Position numbers and translations under genes: made by a program
The notes under the pieces: model-generated
The model's input: only the letters and a program-made list of their open reading frames with translations
What the model was told of the DNA's origin: nothing
The model's database searches: none
Shown: one piece after another, positions 26,604 to 35,619 of the stretch
How positions within the stretch are numbered: position 1 is the stretch's first letter
Layout: each line of letters opens with the position of its first letter
Source of the DNA: Caldanaerobius fijiensis DSM 17918
GTDB lineage: Bacteria; Bacillota; Thermoanaerobacteria; Thermoanaerobacterales; Caldanaerobiaceae
Length of the DNA stretch: 64,000 bases
Direction: 5' to 3'
Assembly: GCF_900129075.1 (NCBI RefSeq)
Contig: NZ_FQVH01000007.1
Location: forward strand, 28,118 to 92,117

Positions 26604-28232
26604 TTATTCTTTTATAATTTGCACTTTATCTTTTCCAAAAAACGAGATCAATTCATTCACCATCTCTTTCTCGGCTTTCTGACTCTCATCATCTTTTTTT
26701 AGTTCAGGGCGAAAGGCCATTTCAATACCAGTAATTTTTTTCAATAAGTTTTCTATAAAAGCAACATTTTCTGCTTTTTTAAGCGCATCCCTGAAAATGG
26801 ACTTATCTACCTCGACGATCAATGCTCCATTTTCATATCGCGGAGTTGCATTTTTCATAAAAACATAAAGCGCCATTTTTTCTCTTTTAACCCCATCCAG
26901 AAGAGCAGACCATACATCGCGTATATCAGGAAGGCCCTTAACATCTGCAACTTTCTTGGTTCCTGCACCAGCATCTGACGCCTTTTCAACACTTCTGGTT
27001 TCCATGGCCTTTTTGCCATTTTCTAAGCCAGCTTTATCGCCGCTAACTGTTTGCGATATAGTAGCAACCTGACCCTCGCTTTGTCCTTTAGAAAAGGTGG
27101 CTTGCTTTTCTAATCTTTCTATTCTGTCCAGAAGTCCATTGATATCATTGTCGATATCAGGCTGGCATAACCTCACTACCGCCACTTCTAATATCACTTT
27201 AGGTAACACTGCCCATTTAATCTGATTAGCAGAGCTGTTTAATATCTCAATGCACCTTATCAGTCGATTTTCACTGTATCCCATAATCTGTCTTCTTATC
27301 TCATCTTCGAGATGTCCTGCGTATTCTTCCAGCCCTGTACCCACCATCCTGGCCATCAACAAATTCCTAAAATGCCTTATGACATCATCTAAAAATTGAG
27401 CTGCATCTCTTCCAGCTCCATAAACGTCTTCTACAATTTTTAAAGCTTCTGCTACATTATAATCTAAAACAGCCCTTGAAAATCGAAGAAGAATATCGTC
27501 ATCTAGTGCACCTAATACCTCCAGAGCATCCTCATGAGTGATTGTGTCTCCACAATAGGATATGCATTTGTCTAACAAGCTCAAAGCATCCCTGACCGCG
27601 CCATCAGCCTTTGATACGATAAGATTCAAAGCCATATCATCTACTTTCACTCCAACCCTATCCGCTATAGACCTTAAATGCGCCATCATATCACCGTCGG
27701 AGATTCGCCTAAAATCAAAGCGCTGACATCGCGATAGAATAGTCGCAGGTATCTTCTGAGGATCTGTTGTGGCCAAAATGAATATGGCATGAGCGGGTGG
27801 TTCTTCCAATGTCTTTAAAAAAGCATTAAAAGCCGAAGTAGAGAGCATGTGAACCTCATCAATAATATAAACCTTATAGTTCCCCATCGCAGGTGGATAT
27901 ATTACATTGTCCCTTAAGTCCCTGATATTGTCAACGCTATTGTTGGATGCTGCATCAATTTCATATATGTCCATGAAAGTAGCGTCATCGATTGCCTTGC
28001 AGTTATCACAGATGCCGCAGGGGTCTCCCTTGGCATTATTGCTACAATTCACTGCTTTTGCAAAAATCCTGGCAATGCTGGTTTTACCGGTTCCCCTTGT
28101 ACCGCAGAACAAATAAGCATGGGCTAGATTGCCCGTTATTACCTGATTTTTTAATGTCCTGACCACATGCTGCTGACCAACCACTTCTGAAAAGTTGCTC
28201 GGCCTGAACCTCCTGTACAGCGCAGTATACAT
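26604..28232 (-). CDS. dnaX: DNA polymerase III subunit gamma/tau
   Basis: This 542-residue protein is the clamp-loader ATPase. It begins MYTALYRRFRPSNFSEVVGQ and has Walker A GTRGTGKTSIAR, a four-cysteine zinc finger (CSNNAKGDPCGICDNC), Walker B VYIIDEVHML and the SRC motif LSRCQRFDF. The C-terminal tau part from about 370 is short and variable. The start at 28232 is chosen because GGAGATG lies 11 bases upstream; the 28256 alternative adds residues before the conserved N-terminus. A separate gamma product by frameshifting is not evident. Confidence 0.96.
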   Translation of the reverse strand: MYTALYRRFRPSNFSEVVGQQHVVRTLKNQVITGNLAHAYLFCGTRGTGKTSIARIFAKAVNCSNNAKGDPCGICDNCKAIDDATFMDIYEIDAASNNSVDNIRDLRDNVIYPPAMGNYKVYIIDEVHMLSTSAFNAFLKTLEEPPAHAIFILATTDPQKIPATILSRCQRFDFRRISDGDMMAHLRSIADRVGVKVDDMALNLIVSKADGAVRDALSLLDKCISYCGDTITHEDALEVLGALDDDILLRFSRAVLDYNVAEALKIVEDVYGAGRDAAQFLDDVIRHFRNLLMARMVGTGLEEYAGHLEDEIRRQIMGYSENRLIRCIEILNSSANQIKWAVLPKVILEVAVVRLCQPDIDNDINGLLDRIERLEKQATFSKGQSEGQVATISQTVSGDKAGLENGKKAMETRSVEKASDAGAGTKKVADVKGLPDIRDVWSALLDGVKREKMALYVFMKNATPRYENGALIVEVDKSIFRDALKKAENVAFIENLLKKITGIEMAFRPELKKDDESQKAEKEMVNELISFFGKDKVQIIKE

Positions 28233-28245
28233 AACATCATCTCCA

Positions 28246-29403
28246 TCAAGCTTCAAAGCTTCTCTTAAGCTTTTTCACTTTATTGAACCCAACCGCATCG
28301 CGCATGATGTCAAAAGGCATACGACTATAGCTTTCTTTGCCGCGCACAAGATCGCCAAAGTAATTCATGACATTTGGATGCTTTTTAATAATGGTAAAAA
28401 CCCGTTCATAATCTCTATAAAATACATTTGCTATAAGTGATGCCACTTTTATATCCTTTATAAATGCTTTTTTTATACTGTTATTGTAACTTTTAATCCC
28501 ATCTTTACCACCACCTGAAAGGGCCCTGGCAATAGATCTGGCCGCCAGTATCCCGCTTTTTACTGCATAATATATGCCTTCACCTGTAAATGGATCCGTC
28601 AGCATCGCCGCATCCCCTGCAAACACAATCCTATCGACAGAAAATGCATCAAAGCTCCCGTCGTTTAAAGCAATGGGATGACCTTTTAGGGTAGCAATAG
28701 AACCTGGTGGTATATCTTCTTTCTCCATAAAATTATAAAGCAAATCTCTTAAATTATTATACTTTTTTACAAAAGTACCTATGCCTGACAAGCTGTCAGA
28801 TTTCGGGAAAATCCAGGCATAACCTCCCCTTATTGCATTAAAATCCACTTTTACAGTCCCCTTATACCTTTCTAAAGCTTCCTTCCCAACAGGAATTTCC
28901 GCCTCCAATGCTATCCCATAACGCCTTTTTATCCCAAATTTTTTGCCAATAACGCTAAATATACCGTCAGCAGCCACCACATATTTCCCGCTATACTCAC
29001 TTTTTTCAGTTATGATATGTACACCGTCTTCTTGTTGAATCACATCCACAACTTTTTCTCCCTGGTGAAACTCCACCCCGGCTTCACAGGCTTTTTGTAC
29101 CAATCGCGCATCAAAAACATCCCTCTTTACCATGTAGATCCACGGTTCTGTCGATTCTAACACAACAGGTTCGCCTTTACCATAAGCAAATACCATCTTA
29201 TATGTCATGTCTTCTACGACGTCAGATATGTCAAAATCAAAAAGATCATAGCACTTTTTAGTAAGGCCTCCTCCACATGCTTTATAGCGAGGCAACACCT
29301 CTTTTTCGATAAGCAGTACTTTGTAGCCTTGTGATGCCAGATCCCTGGCAGCTGTCGCTCCTGCCGGGCCTGCCCCCACAATTATTGTATCATATATAGA
29401 CAT
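28246..29403 (-). CDS. geranylgeranyl reductase family FAD-dependent oxidoreductase
   Basis: This 385-residue flavoprotein has an N-terminal Rossmann motif IVGAGPAGATAARDLA, the family CGGGLTKK element near residue 44, and the second FAD motif VFAGDAAMLTDPFTGEGIYYA near 275. Relatives reduce isoprenoid double bonds, or act as general FAD-dependent dehydrogenases in Clostridia. It sits 13 bases before dnaX, within the otherwise conserved ffs-dnaX interval. The substrate is unknown. Confidence 0.82.
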   Translation of the reverse strand: MSIYDTIIVGAGPAGATAARDLASQGYKVLLIEKEVLPRYKACGGGLTKKCYDLFDFDISDVVEDMTYKMVFAYGKGEPVVLESTEPWIYMVKRDVFDARLVQKACEAGVEFHQGEKVVDVIQQEDGVHIITEKSEYSGKYVVAADGIFSVIGKKFGIKRRYGIALEAEIPVGKEALERYKGTVKVDFNAIRGGYAWIFPKSDSLSGIGTFVKKYNNLRDLLYNFMEKEDIPPGSIATLKGHPIALNDGSFDAFSVDRIVFAGDAAMLTDPFTGEGIYYAVKSGILAARSIARALSGGGKDGIKSYNNSIKKAFIKDIKVASLIANVFYRDYERVFTIIKKHPNVMNYFGDLVRGKESYSRMPFDIMRDAVGFNKVKKLKRSFEA

Positions 29404-29549
29404 AACTATATCCTCCCACTCGCATCGGCGAAATGTCCCATTTTTACTTGCCCGTTTCTATACCTGATGCCTTAATTACATCGACAATAAATTGACGACT
29501 ATCCGCTCATGACAAACAAATAAGTATATTGCATATAATGTGCATATAA

Positions 29550-29577
29550 TAAAAGAGCCCCTCACAGGGAACTCTCA
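29550..29577 (-). terminator. terminator of the SRP RNA gene
   Basis: On the minus strand AGAG-TT-CCC pairs with GGG-G-CTCT, followed by TTTATTATA, just past the 3' end of the SRP RNA. Confidence 0.7.
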
Positions 29578-29593
29578 ACTGCATCGTTATGTA

Positions 29594-29866
29594 TAGGCCA
29601 TGCACCGGATTTCGACATAGCCCTCCGAGCGGAACTCTTGTAGTTAACTCAGACCAGGCTACCCTGCGGCACACGCAAGTGTCCACTTACCGTTGCTTCC
29701 TCCCGGACCTGGCGGGGTTCATGGAGTTGCGTTGCGCAGGACCCAATCCTCATCGCCACTTGCAAAAGTCAGACCTCACAGGGCTAAGCCTCAACTCCGG
29801 AATTCAATCCTGCTAAGGCGGATTGCAGGTACAGGGCACCGCCAACTCCCCATCTAGCATGGCCAT
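29594..29866 (-). ncRNA. ffs: signal recognition particle RNA, large Bacillus type
   Basis: The minus strand closely follows Bacillus scRNA: GGTGCCCTGTACCTGCAATC near the 5' part, GGGTCCTGCGCAAC, the S-domain AGGTCCGGGAGGAAGCA with its GGAA tetraloop region, and TGCCGCAGGGTAGCCTGG. Its length of about 270 bases indicates the form with an Alu domain. The ends GCCATGC (5') and GCATGGC (3') pair, and are used to set the borders, so they may be off by several bases. It lies between tRNA-Ser and dnaX, as in Bacillus. Confidence 0.95.
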
Positions 29867-29870
29867 GACT

Positions 29871-29964
29871 TGGCGGAGAGAGCGGGATTTGAACCCGCGG
29901 TACGCCTTTTTAGACGTACACTCGATTTCCAATCGAGCGCCTTCGACCACTCAGCCATCTCTCC
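29871..29964 (-). tRNA. tRNA-Ser (anticodon GGA)
   Basis: This is a class II tRNA of 94 bases with an encoded CCA. The acceptor GGAGAGA pairs with TCTCTCC, the anticodon stem-loop is CTCGATTGGAAATCGAG, and the long variable arm TGTACGTC...GGCGTACC is typical of serine tRNAs. Confidence 0.96.
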
Positions 29965-29983
29965 ATATATAATAGTTAGTATA

Positions 29984-30075
29984 TGGCGGAGAGAGTGAGA
30001 TTCGAACTCACGGGACACGTTAATGTGTCCACTCGCTTTCGAGGCGAGCGCTTTCGACCACTCAGCCATCTCTCC
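29984..30075 (-). tRNA. tRNA-Ser (anticodon CGA)
   Basis: This is a class II tRNA of 92 bases with an encoded CCA. The anticodon stem-loop is CTCGCCTCGAAAGCGAG and the long variable arm pairs GGACAC with GTGTCC. The acceptor arm is identical to that of the neighbouring tRNA-Ser(GGA), 19 bases away. Confidence 0.96.
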
Positions 30076-30092
30076 ATGCTAATATGCTCTAC

Positions 30093-30554
30093 TCATAACT
30101 TTTTTATTCTCTTTTTTCTAAAAAAGTCTTTCAACAAAGCACTACACTCTTCGGCTTTAATACCTTTTATAACCTCTACTCGATGATTTAAACGCTCATC
30201 CTGTACTATATTCATAAGGCTGCCACATGCGCCAGCCTTGGGATCCATAGCTCCTATAAATAGACGCTTTATACGTGCTAAAACTATTGCGCCAGCACAC
30301 ATCGGACAAGGTTCTAAAGTCACATACATATCACAATCATTCAAACGCCAACCGCCTAAGCGAATATTAGCATCCTGTATCGCTAAAATTTCCGCATGAG
30401 CCGTAGCATCTTTCTTCATCTCTCTCTGATTGTAGCCTCTGCCCACAATACAGCCGTCTTTTACAATTACAGCACCAACAGGCACCTCATCCATTTCCAA
30501 AGCCTTTCTGGCCTCCGCCAGTGCTTCATCCATATTACGCTCATGCTCAGTCAC
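30093..30554 (-). CDS. tadA: tRNA-specific adenosine deaminase
   Basis: This 153-residue enzyme converts the wobble adenosine of tRNA-Arg(ACG) to inosine. It carries the zinc and catalytic motifs HAE at about 53-55 and PCPMCAGA at about 83-90, plus the C-terminal helix DFFRKKR. The start is GTG at 30554; an in-frame ATG at 30533 is an alternative. It begins the conserved Firmicute cluster tadA, tRNA-Ser, ffs, dnaX. Confidence 0.95.
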   Translation of the reverse strand: MTEHERNMDEALAEARKALEMDEVPVGAVIVKDGCIVGRGYNQREMKKDATAHAEILAIQDANIRLGGWRLNDCDMYVTLEPCPMCAGAIVLARIKRLFIGAMDPKAGACGSLMNIVQDERLNHRVEVIKGIKAEECSALLKDFFRKKRIKKL

Positions 30555-30907
30555 ACACTATCACCAACAGCCTTTATTTTAACACAAGGTCGTCACTTTG
30601 TCAACACAAGCAGGTAGCTGCCTGTGATTTACAATTTAGATAAGTAAAACTTTTTAGATACGGTAAAACTTTATTCCGAATTCGACAAACAAGTGAACTA
30701 CATCTCCGCAAGTGTAAAAGGTCTCCTGGTAATAGTGAAAGCTACATTGTAGAAAACTGTGAGATTATCAAAAATTACCAGAAAAATATATTTTAAAAAA
30801 CCCCTTTTCTTTTAGAACATTGAGTGTTAAACTTATATTGTGAAAATTCTCTTTTTTGTTAAATGTTTAATTAATACTTAAACTTTACCAGATAGAGGAG
30901 GGTTTTT
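30555..30907. other. intergenic region between tadA and a stalk-domain gene
   Basis: These 350 bases separate divergent genes and hold no supported gene. The ribosome binding site of the plus-strand gene (GAGGAGGG) is clear. A GATTTACAAT phrase near 30626 resembles the start of the dispersed repeat found at 31830 and 49822, but the rest does not match. Confidence 0.4.
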
Positions 30908-31651
30908 ATGAAAAAATCAATTAAAAACTTCATTGCTGGTTTCTTAGTTGCAACCATTATTATGGCATTTTCTTCAGGAATAGCGGCAACTGCAATGCAA
31001 AAAATTGAGGTTAAACTAAATACTGTAAAAATTAAGGTAAACGGCAAACCAGTAGTAGCAGACAACATCTTATACAAAGGTACAACATATGTACCATTAC
31101 GAGCAATCAGTACGATGCTCGATAAGGATGTCATATGGGATGGCAAAACAGGTACAGTACATATCAATGATAAAGGTTCAACTAATACCGGTGAAATAGG
31201 ATATTCTATAAATAATCCTGCATCTATAAATACACCATTAATAATTGATTACGATTTTTTGTTAGATAAATATAAAGCAAAAGTTACTGTGACAGATATA
31301 ATTAGAGGAGAAGAAGCTTGGAAGATGGTAGAAAACGCTAATATGTTTAATGAACCTCCCAAAGATGGCTATGAATATTTGTTAGCTAAAATAAAATTCG
31401 AACTCATTGATGCACAAAATGCTTATGACTTATCTCAAGCAAGTTTTAAGTTAGTATCTGAAAAAGGCAAAGTATATGATACACCTTTGATAGTTGCACC
31501 GGATCCATCAATAGATACTTCCTTATACAAAGGTGCATCGCACGAAGGATGGGTAGCTTTTCAAGTAGAAAAAACTGATCTCCATCCCGTAATAACTTTC
31601 GGAAGGAAATATGATGGCAGTGGCGGAATCTGGTTTAAAGCATACAAATAA
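30908..31651 (+). CDS. secreted stalk-domain protein with DUF4352-like C-terminus
   Basis: This 247-residue protein has a signal peptide (residues 1-30), a single short stalk domain at about 35-95 (GTTYVPLRAISTMLDKDVIW), and a C-terminal immunoglobulin-like domain at about 110-245. That domain shows KVTVTDIIRGEEAW, YEYLLAKIKFELID and the ending GGIWFKAYK of the DUF4352/telomeric-repeat-like class. Such proteins are exported and of unknown function. The start is ATG with GAGGAGGG. It is monocistronic, ending at a strong terminator. Confidence 0.8.
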   Translation: MKKSIKNFIAGFLVATIIMAFSSGIAATAMQKIEVKLNTVKIKVNGKPVVADNILYKGTTYVPLRAISTMLDKDVIWDGKTGTVHINDKGSTNTGEIGYSINNPASINTPLIIDYDFLLDKYKAKVTVTDIIRGEEAWKMVENANMFNEPPKDGYEYLLAKIKFELIDAQNAYDLSQASFKLVSEKGKVYDTPLIVAPDPSIDTSLYKGASHEGWVAFQVEKTDLHPVITFGRKYDGSGGIWFKAYK

Positions 31652-31657
31652 AATTTA

Positions 31658-31690
31658 AAGCCCTTGTAATCTCTACAAGGGCTTTTTGCT
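31658..31690 (+). terminator. terminator of the stalk/DUF4352 gene
   Basis: AAAGCCCTTGTA and TACAAGGGCTTT form a 12-bp perfect stem with a 4-base loop, followed by TTGCTGT. It ends just before the opposite-strand tRNA-Arg and may also serve that gene. Confidence 0.85.
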
Positions 31691-31691
31691 G

Positions 31692-31764
31692 TGCGCCTGA
31701 AAGGAATCGAACCTCCGACACGTGGTTTAGGAAACCACTGCTCTATCCACTGAGCTACAGGCGC
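31692..31764 (-). tRNA. tRNA-Arg (anticodon CCT)
   Basis: The acceptor GCGCCTG pairs with CAGGCGC, the D arm contains GCTCAGTGGATAGAGC, the anticodon stem-loop is GTGGTTTCCTAAACCAC and the T arm is GGAGGTTCGATTCCTTT. CCA is not encoded. Confidence 0.94.
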
Positions 31765-31829
31765 AACTTCTATTGACAGATGTATTATATAACATCCATA
31801 TACATTTGTCAACATTTTCGAAGCTTTTT

Positions 31830-31919
31830 CTTTTAATTCGCAATTTACAATATTTACAAATAGATTGTTTCCGATTTTGTACTCAAACAATTTTGTAGCA
31901 TTCAAATTACGAATCTAAG
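31830..31919. repeat. diverged copy of a MITE-like dispersed repeat
   Basis: This 90-bp stretch shares ATTTACAATATTTACAAA and TAGCATTCAAATTA(C/T)GAAT with the element at 49822-49892. Its ends are imperfect inverted repeats (CTT..AATTCGCAATTT against AAATTACGAATCTAAG). No flanking direct repeat is evident, which suggests an older insertion. Confidence 0.55.
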
Positions 31920-31935
31920 CAAAAAATTTTACTTA

Positions 31936-31964
31936 TTTACAATTTTACCGCGATAAAGTATAAT
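31936..31964 (+). promoter_or_regulatory. promoter of the amino acid ABC transporter operon
   Basis: TTTACA (31936-31941), a 17-bp spacer and TATAAT (31959-31964) lie 45 bases before the binding protein start. The -35 begins 17 bases past the end of the repeat copy at 31830-31919. Confidence 0.75.
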
Positions 31965-32009
31965 AAAACCTGATATTAAAATAAGAAATTGGTGAGAGGA
32001 GAAAAAGAA

Positions 32010-32843
32010 ATGAACAAACGTATATTGCGCAAAATCGGTTTAATCATAACTGTGTTCCTTTTAATCTCGGCAGTATTGGTTGGATGCACATCCAATAGTT
32101 CTTCTAGCGCATCAAAATCCTCAGGCGTAAGTGACAATTCCCTTCAAAGAGTAAAACAAGCCGGCAAGCTCACAATAGGTATAGATGACGCATTTCCTCC
32201 TATGGAGTTTAGAGACGATAAAAATCAGCTGGTTGGGTACGATATCGACCTGGCAAGGGAAGCAGGTAAAAGGCTTGGTGTAAAGGTAGAATGGATTCCC
32301 ACAGACTGGAATGGTGTAATATTGGCTCTTAAGTCGGGGAAATTCGATATCATCTGGTCTGGCATGAGTATAACAAAGGAGAGGGCGAAGGAAGTAGATT
32401 TTAGCCCTGCATATATAAATGAATCACAGGTGGTAGTTGTAAAAGCGGAAAATAACACCATAAAGACCCAAGACGATTTAAAGGGGAAAGTAGTTGGAAC
32501 TCAGTTGGGAAGTACAGGTGAAGAAGCAGCTAAAAAGCTCAAAGGGTTAAAAGATTTAAAAAAATACTCTAAATATACCGAAGCATTTTTAGATCTTGAT
32601 GCAGGAAGATTAGATGCTATTGTGGTCGATGAACTGGTAGGCAGATATTACATGACCAAAAGACCCAATCAATTTAAAGTGGTGCTCTCGCTGAATAAAG
32701 AGCCTTTTGGCATCGCTTACAGGAAACAGGACAAAGAACTTCAAAAGGCCCTCAATAAAGTCATGGCAGAAATGAAAAAAGACGGAACTATGGCCAGGAT
32801 ATCTAAAAAGTGGTTTGGCGAAGATATATCTACGTGGGAATAA
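32010..32843 (+). CDS. polar amino acid ABC transporter substrate-binding lipoprotein
   Basis: This 277-residue lipoprotein has a signal with lipobox LVGC near residue 27 and a family 3 solute-binding fold. It shows LTIGIDDAFPPMEFRD, LVGYDIDLAREAGKRLG and FDIIWSGMSITKERAKEVDFS, typical of cystine, glutamine or arginine binders. The start is ATG at 32010, following GAGAGGAG; an upstream ATG at 31989 lies before that site. It heads a complete three-gene importer. The ligand cannot be read from sequence alone. Confidence 0.92.
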   Translation: MNKRILRKIGLIITVFLLISAVLVGCTSNSSSSASKSSGVSDNSLQRVKQAGKLTIGIDDAFPPMEFRDDKNQLVGYDIDLAREAGKRLGVKVEWIPTDWNGVILALKSGKFDIIWSGMSITKERAKEVDFSPAYINESQVVVVKAENNTIKTQDDLKGKVVGTQLGSTGEEAAKKLKGLKDLKKYSKYTEAFLDLDAGRLDAIVVDELVGRYYMTKRPNQFKVVLSLNKEPFGIAYRKQDKELQKALNKVMAEMKKDGTMARISKKWFGEDISTWE

Positions 32844-32844
32844 C

Positions 32845-32877
32845 TTTTTGCCCTTTGAAAACCTCAAAGGGCAAAAA
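32845..32877 (+). terminator. intercistronic hairpin after the binding protein gene
   Basis: TTTTTGCCCTTTGA and TCAAAGGGCAAAAA form a 14-bp perfect stem with a 5-base loop, with a weak U tract. It probably ends part of transcription or protects the upstream mRNA, so that the binding protein exceeds permease and ATPase. Confidence 0.75.
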
Positions 32878-32902
32878 TTATTTATAAATAGGGGTGAAAA
32901 AA

Positions 32903-33553
32903 TTGGACTTTAAATACTTTTTAAGTTTAATTCCTGTTCTAGGAATAGGAGCAATCATGACTATAGAGCTTACAATACTTTCGATAATCTTTGGTACCAT
33001 TTTAGGATTGATATTAGCCTTAATGAAAATCTCCAGTAACTTTATTGTATCTAAAATTGCCGGATTCTATATATACATCATGAGAGGCACGCCTCTTTTG
33101 CTCCAGCTATTTACCATATACTACGGGCTTCCATCTCTGGGTATAAAGTTGAACCCTTTCCCCGCTGCGGTTATAGGTATGAGCTTAAACTCAGCTGCAT
33201 ACGTAGCTGAAATAATAAGGGGTGGCATACAATCCATCGATAAGGGTCAAATGGAAGCTGCAAAAGCACTGGGCATGACATACTTACAGGCCATGAAGCG
33301 AATAATTCTGCCCCAGGCATATAGAAGACTTATACCGCCTATGGGGAATGAGTTCATTGCGCTCCTTAAAGATTCATCTTTAGTATCAACTATAGCGATG
33401 GTTGATCTGATGCGTACGGCGCTGCAGATGTATTCCAATTCATTTAAACCTGTAGAAGTATTTACTTTAGCAGGACTTTATTACCTTCTGCTGACGTCTA
33501 TATTTACACTAATCTTCGGGAAAATGGAAAGGAGATATTCTGTATATGAATAA
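32903..33553 (+). CDS. polar amino acid ABC transporter permease
   Basis: This protein of about 216 residues is a HisM/GlnP-type permease with five predicted membrane segments. It carries [11 protein letters not shown] and the ATPase-contact EAA loop [23 protein letters not shown] at 32903 is preferred because GGGGTG lies 6 bases upstream; GTG at 32894 is part of that site. Its end overlaps the ATPase gene by 8 bases. Confidence 0.92.
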   Translation: MDFKYFLSLIPVLGIGAIMTIELTILSIIFGTILGLILALMKISSNFIVSKIAGFYIYIMRGTPLLLQLFTIYYGLPSLGIKLNPFPAAVIGMSLNSAAYVAEIIRGGIQSIDKGQMEAAKALGMTYLQAMKRIILPQAYRRLIPPMGNEFIALLKDSSLVSTIAMVDLMRTALQMYSNSFKPVEVFTLAGLYYLLLTSIFTLIFGKMERRYSVYE

Positions 33554-34292
33554 CAGTGCAGCGATGATTTCTATAAACAACTTGCGCAAATTTTTTGGTA
33601 CAAATGAAATTTTAAAGGGCATCAACCTGGACGTAAAAAACGGAGAAGTCCTGGTTATCATAGGACCAAGCGGCTCAGGTAAGAGCACGCTTTTGCGGTG
33701 TATAAAGGGTCTCGAAAGACCAGATAGCGGCACTATTTATATAGAAGGTCAAAAGCTAGATGAAAGAAATAAGAATTACAGGGTACTCCAGCAAGAGATA
33801 GGGATGGTTTTTCAACACTTTAACCTGTTTCCTCACATGACAGCACTGCAAAATGTAATAGAAGGGCCTATAACAGTGAAAAAAATGCCCAGAGATAAGG
33901 CCATAGAGAAAGGATTAAATCTATTAAAAAAAGTAGGCCTTCTGGATAAAAAAGATGAGTATCCCTCAAGGCTTTCAGGAGGTCAAAAGCAAAGAGTAGC
34001 TATAGCCAGGGCTTTAGCTATGCAACCTAAAATAATGCTTTTTGACGAGCCCACATCGGCTCTGGATCCCGAACTGGTACAAGAAGTCTTAAACGTAATG
34101 AAAGAATTAGCTGGTGAAGGTATGACCATGATAGTCGTGACCCACGAGATGGGATTTGCAAAAGAAGTGGCAGATAAGGTCGTCTTTATGGACGATGGTA
34201 TGATTTTAGAAGAAGGCTCTCCAAACGTTATATTTTCTGATCCAAAACACATTCGGACCAGGAACTTTTTGGGGAAAATAATTTTAACCTGA
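33546..34292 (+). CDS. polar amino acid ABC transporter ATP-binding protein
   Basis: This 248-residue ATPase of the GlnQ type has Walker [15 protein letters not shown], the Q-loop [19 protein letters not shown], signature [15 protein letters not shown], Walker [15 protein letters not shown] and the H-loop VVTHEMGFA. It completes the importer and is coupled to the permease gene by overlap. A GAGATA ribosome site lies within the permease end. Confidence 0.95.
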   Translation: MNNSAAMISINNLRKFFGTNEILKGINLDVKNGEVLVIIGPSGSGKSTLLRCIKGLERPDSGTIYIEGQKLDERNKNYRVLQQEIGMVFQHFNLFPHMTALQNVIEGPITVKKMPRDKAIEKGLNLLKKVGLLDKKDEYPSRLSGGQKQRVAIARALAMQPKIMLFDEPTSALDPELVQEVLNVMKELAGEGMTMIVVTHEMGFAKEVADKVVFMDDGMILEEGSPNVIFSDPKHIRTRNFLGKIILT

Positions 34293-34301
34293 TAAATATT
34301 A

Positions 34302-34330
34302 TTGACATCCTTGCCATGCTGGTTTATACT
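34302..34330 (+). promoter_or_regulatory. consensus promoter of the oxidoreductase gene
   Basis: TTGACA (34302-34307), a 17-bp spacer and TATACT (34325-34330). The predicted start site falls at about 34337, right at the ribosome binding site AAAGGAG, so the leader is only about 17 bases. Confidence 0.85.
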
Positions 34331-34353
34331 GGTAAGTAAAGGAGATGAGGGAT

Positions 34354-35583
34354 TTGGAGCATTTTGTTATCATAGGCAATGGCATAGCAGCCCTTTCTGC
34401 TGCCGAAGCCATCAGACGCATTGATGGTGAAACTCCCGTTACCATGGTAAGCGAAGAGCCTTATCACACCTATTATAGGACACAGCTATCTCATTTATTA
34501 GGCGAAGACCCAATCGCAGAAAATTTACTGGTACACAAACCCGAATGGTACATTGAAAAAAATATAAAAGTTCTCTTAAATCATCGCGTCACCGGTATTG
34601 ATTTTGCACAACAAAATATAACACTAGACGATGGCATCGTTCTTGAATACTCAAAACTCCTTCTCGCAATGGGAAGCTATCCTTTTATACCATCGATTGT
34701 TGGTACCAACTTAAACGGGGTGTTCACCATAAGGACGTTAAATGATACCAAAAAAATCTACGATTATATTAAAGACAAAAAAACGGGAGCCATTATCGGT
34801 GGTGGGGTATTAGGTCTTGAAGCCGCCTGGGCATTGGCCAATAAAGGCAAAAAAATATATGTTATCGAAAATTCAGCTTATATAATGGTAAAACAATTAG
34901 ACAAAAACGCTGCAGAAATCATACAGTCTATGGGTGAAAAAGCCGGTATCTCTTTTATAGTTTCTGCTCAACTCAAAAAAATCAACGGTGAGCAATCCGT
35001 TTCAAGCATTGATATAAATGGCTCTTCTGCCATACCGGTGGATTTTGTCATTTTCTCTACAGGTGTCAGATCCAATGTAGCATTATTAAAAGATAGCCCT
35101 ATTAACGCAAACAGAGGCATAGTGGTAGATCAGCACATGAAGACCAACATAGAAAACGTATACGCCGCTGGAGATGTGGCAGAATATAACGGATATTCCT
35201 ATGGAATATGGCCGGTAGCCAGAGAGCAGGGAAAAGTTGCGGGAACTAATATGGCTGGAGAAGAGATTCTCTATAGTGAAATCGTGCCATCAAATTACGT
35301 AAAGGTGTTCGGAGTCGACATCTTTTCGGCAGGAGACCTCTGCAATGACGGTTCATATCAATTTGCCGTTGAAGACACTGATAAATCAAAAAGCATATAC
35401 AAAAAGGTATTCTTTAAAAATAATATGCCAGTAGGAGCTATTCTTGTAGGCGACACAAAAGAAGCCAACAATATATCAAAAGCAATTAAAGAAAAAATAA
35501 CCATGGACGATGACTTCATAAAAAACCCCACTTTTGTATCTTTCATTGAAAGCATAAATAAAATACGAAAAGAGAGACCCTGA
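34354..35583 (+). CDS. pyridine nucleotide-disulfide oxidoreductase (NirB N-terminal / rubredoxin reductase-like)
   Basis: This protein of about 409 residues is an FAD/NAD(P)-dependent oxidoreductase. It has the FAD motif IIGNGIAALSAAEAIR at the N-terminus, a second Rossmann motif AIIGGGVLGLEAAWALA near 150, and VYAAGDVAEYNG near 270. The fold is that of rubredoxin/NADH oxidase reductases and the N-terminal part of nitrite reductase. There are no redox cysteines or Fe-S domain. TTG at 34354 is preferred over ATG at 34345, which abuts the AGGAG site. A role in oxygen defence is possible but unproven. Confidence 0.85.
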   Translation: MEHFVIIGNGIAALSAAEAIRRIDGETPVTMVSEEPYHTYYRTQLSHLLGEDPIAENLLVHKPEWYIEKNIKVLLNHRVTGIDFAQQNITLDDGIVLEYSKLLLAMGSYPFIPSIVGTNLNGVFTIRTLNDTKKIYDYIKDKKTGAIIGGGVLGLEAAWALANKGKKIYVIENSAYIMVKQLDKNAAEIIQSMGEKAGISFIVSAQLKKINGEQSVSSIDINGSSAIPVDFVIFSTGVRSNVALLKDSPINANRGIVVDQHMKTNIENVYAAGDVAEYNGYSYGIWPVAREQGKVAGTNMAGEEILYSEIVPSNYVKVFGVDIFSAGDLCNDGSYQFAVEDTDKSKSIYKKVFFKNNMPVGAILVGDTKEANNISKAIKEKITMDDDFIKNPTFVSFIESINKIRKERP

Positions 35584-35599
35584 CGGCCTCTCTTTTATT
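35568..35599 (+). terminator. terminator after the oxidoreductase gene
   Basis: AAAGAGAG and CTCTCTTT pair, extended by CC/GG inside the loop, followed by TTATT. It overlaps the stop codon and may also act for the convergent DUF362 gene. Confidence 0.7.
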
Positions 35600-35619
35600 C
35601 TCCACTCTTCCTAATATTT

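Noticed and set aside
26604..26720. A7 run in dnaX as a possible frameshift site for the gamma product
   Set aside because: It lies only about 30 codons before the tau stop, so a frameshift there would hardly shorten the protein; no stimulating hairpin was seen.
29589..29816. Open frame of 75 codons on the plus strand
   Set aside because: It lies antisense to the SRP RNA, which explains the whole stretch by strong similarity to Bacillus scRNA.
29854..30069. Open frame of 71 codons on the minus strand
   Set aside because: It runs through the two tRNA-Ser genes and merely translates them (repeated MAEWSKAL).
30555..30907. Possible third copy of the dispersed repeat
   Set aside because: Only GATTTACAAT is shared; the second conserved block and the terminal inverted repeats are missing.
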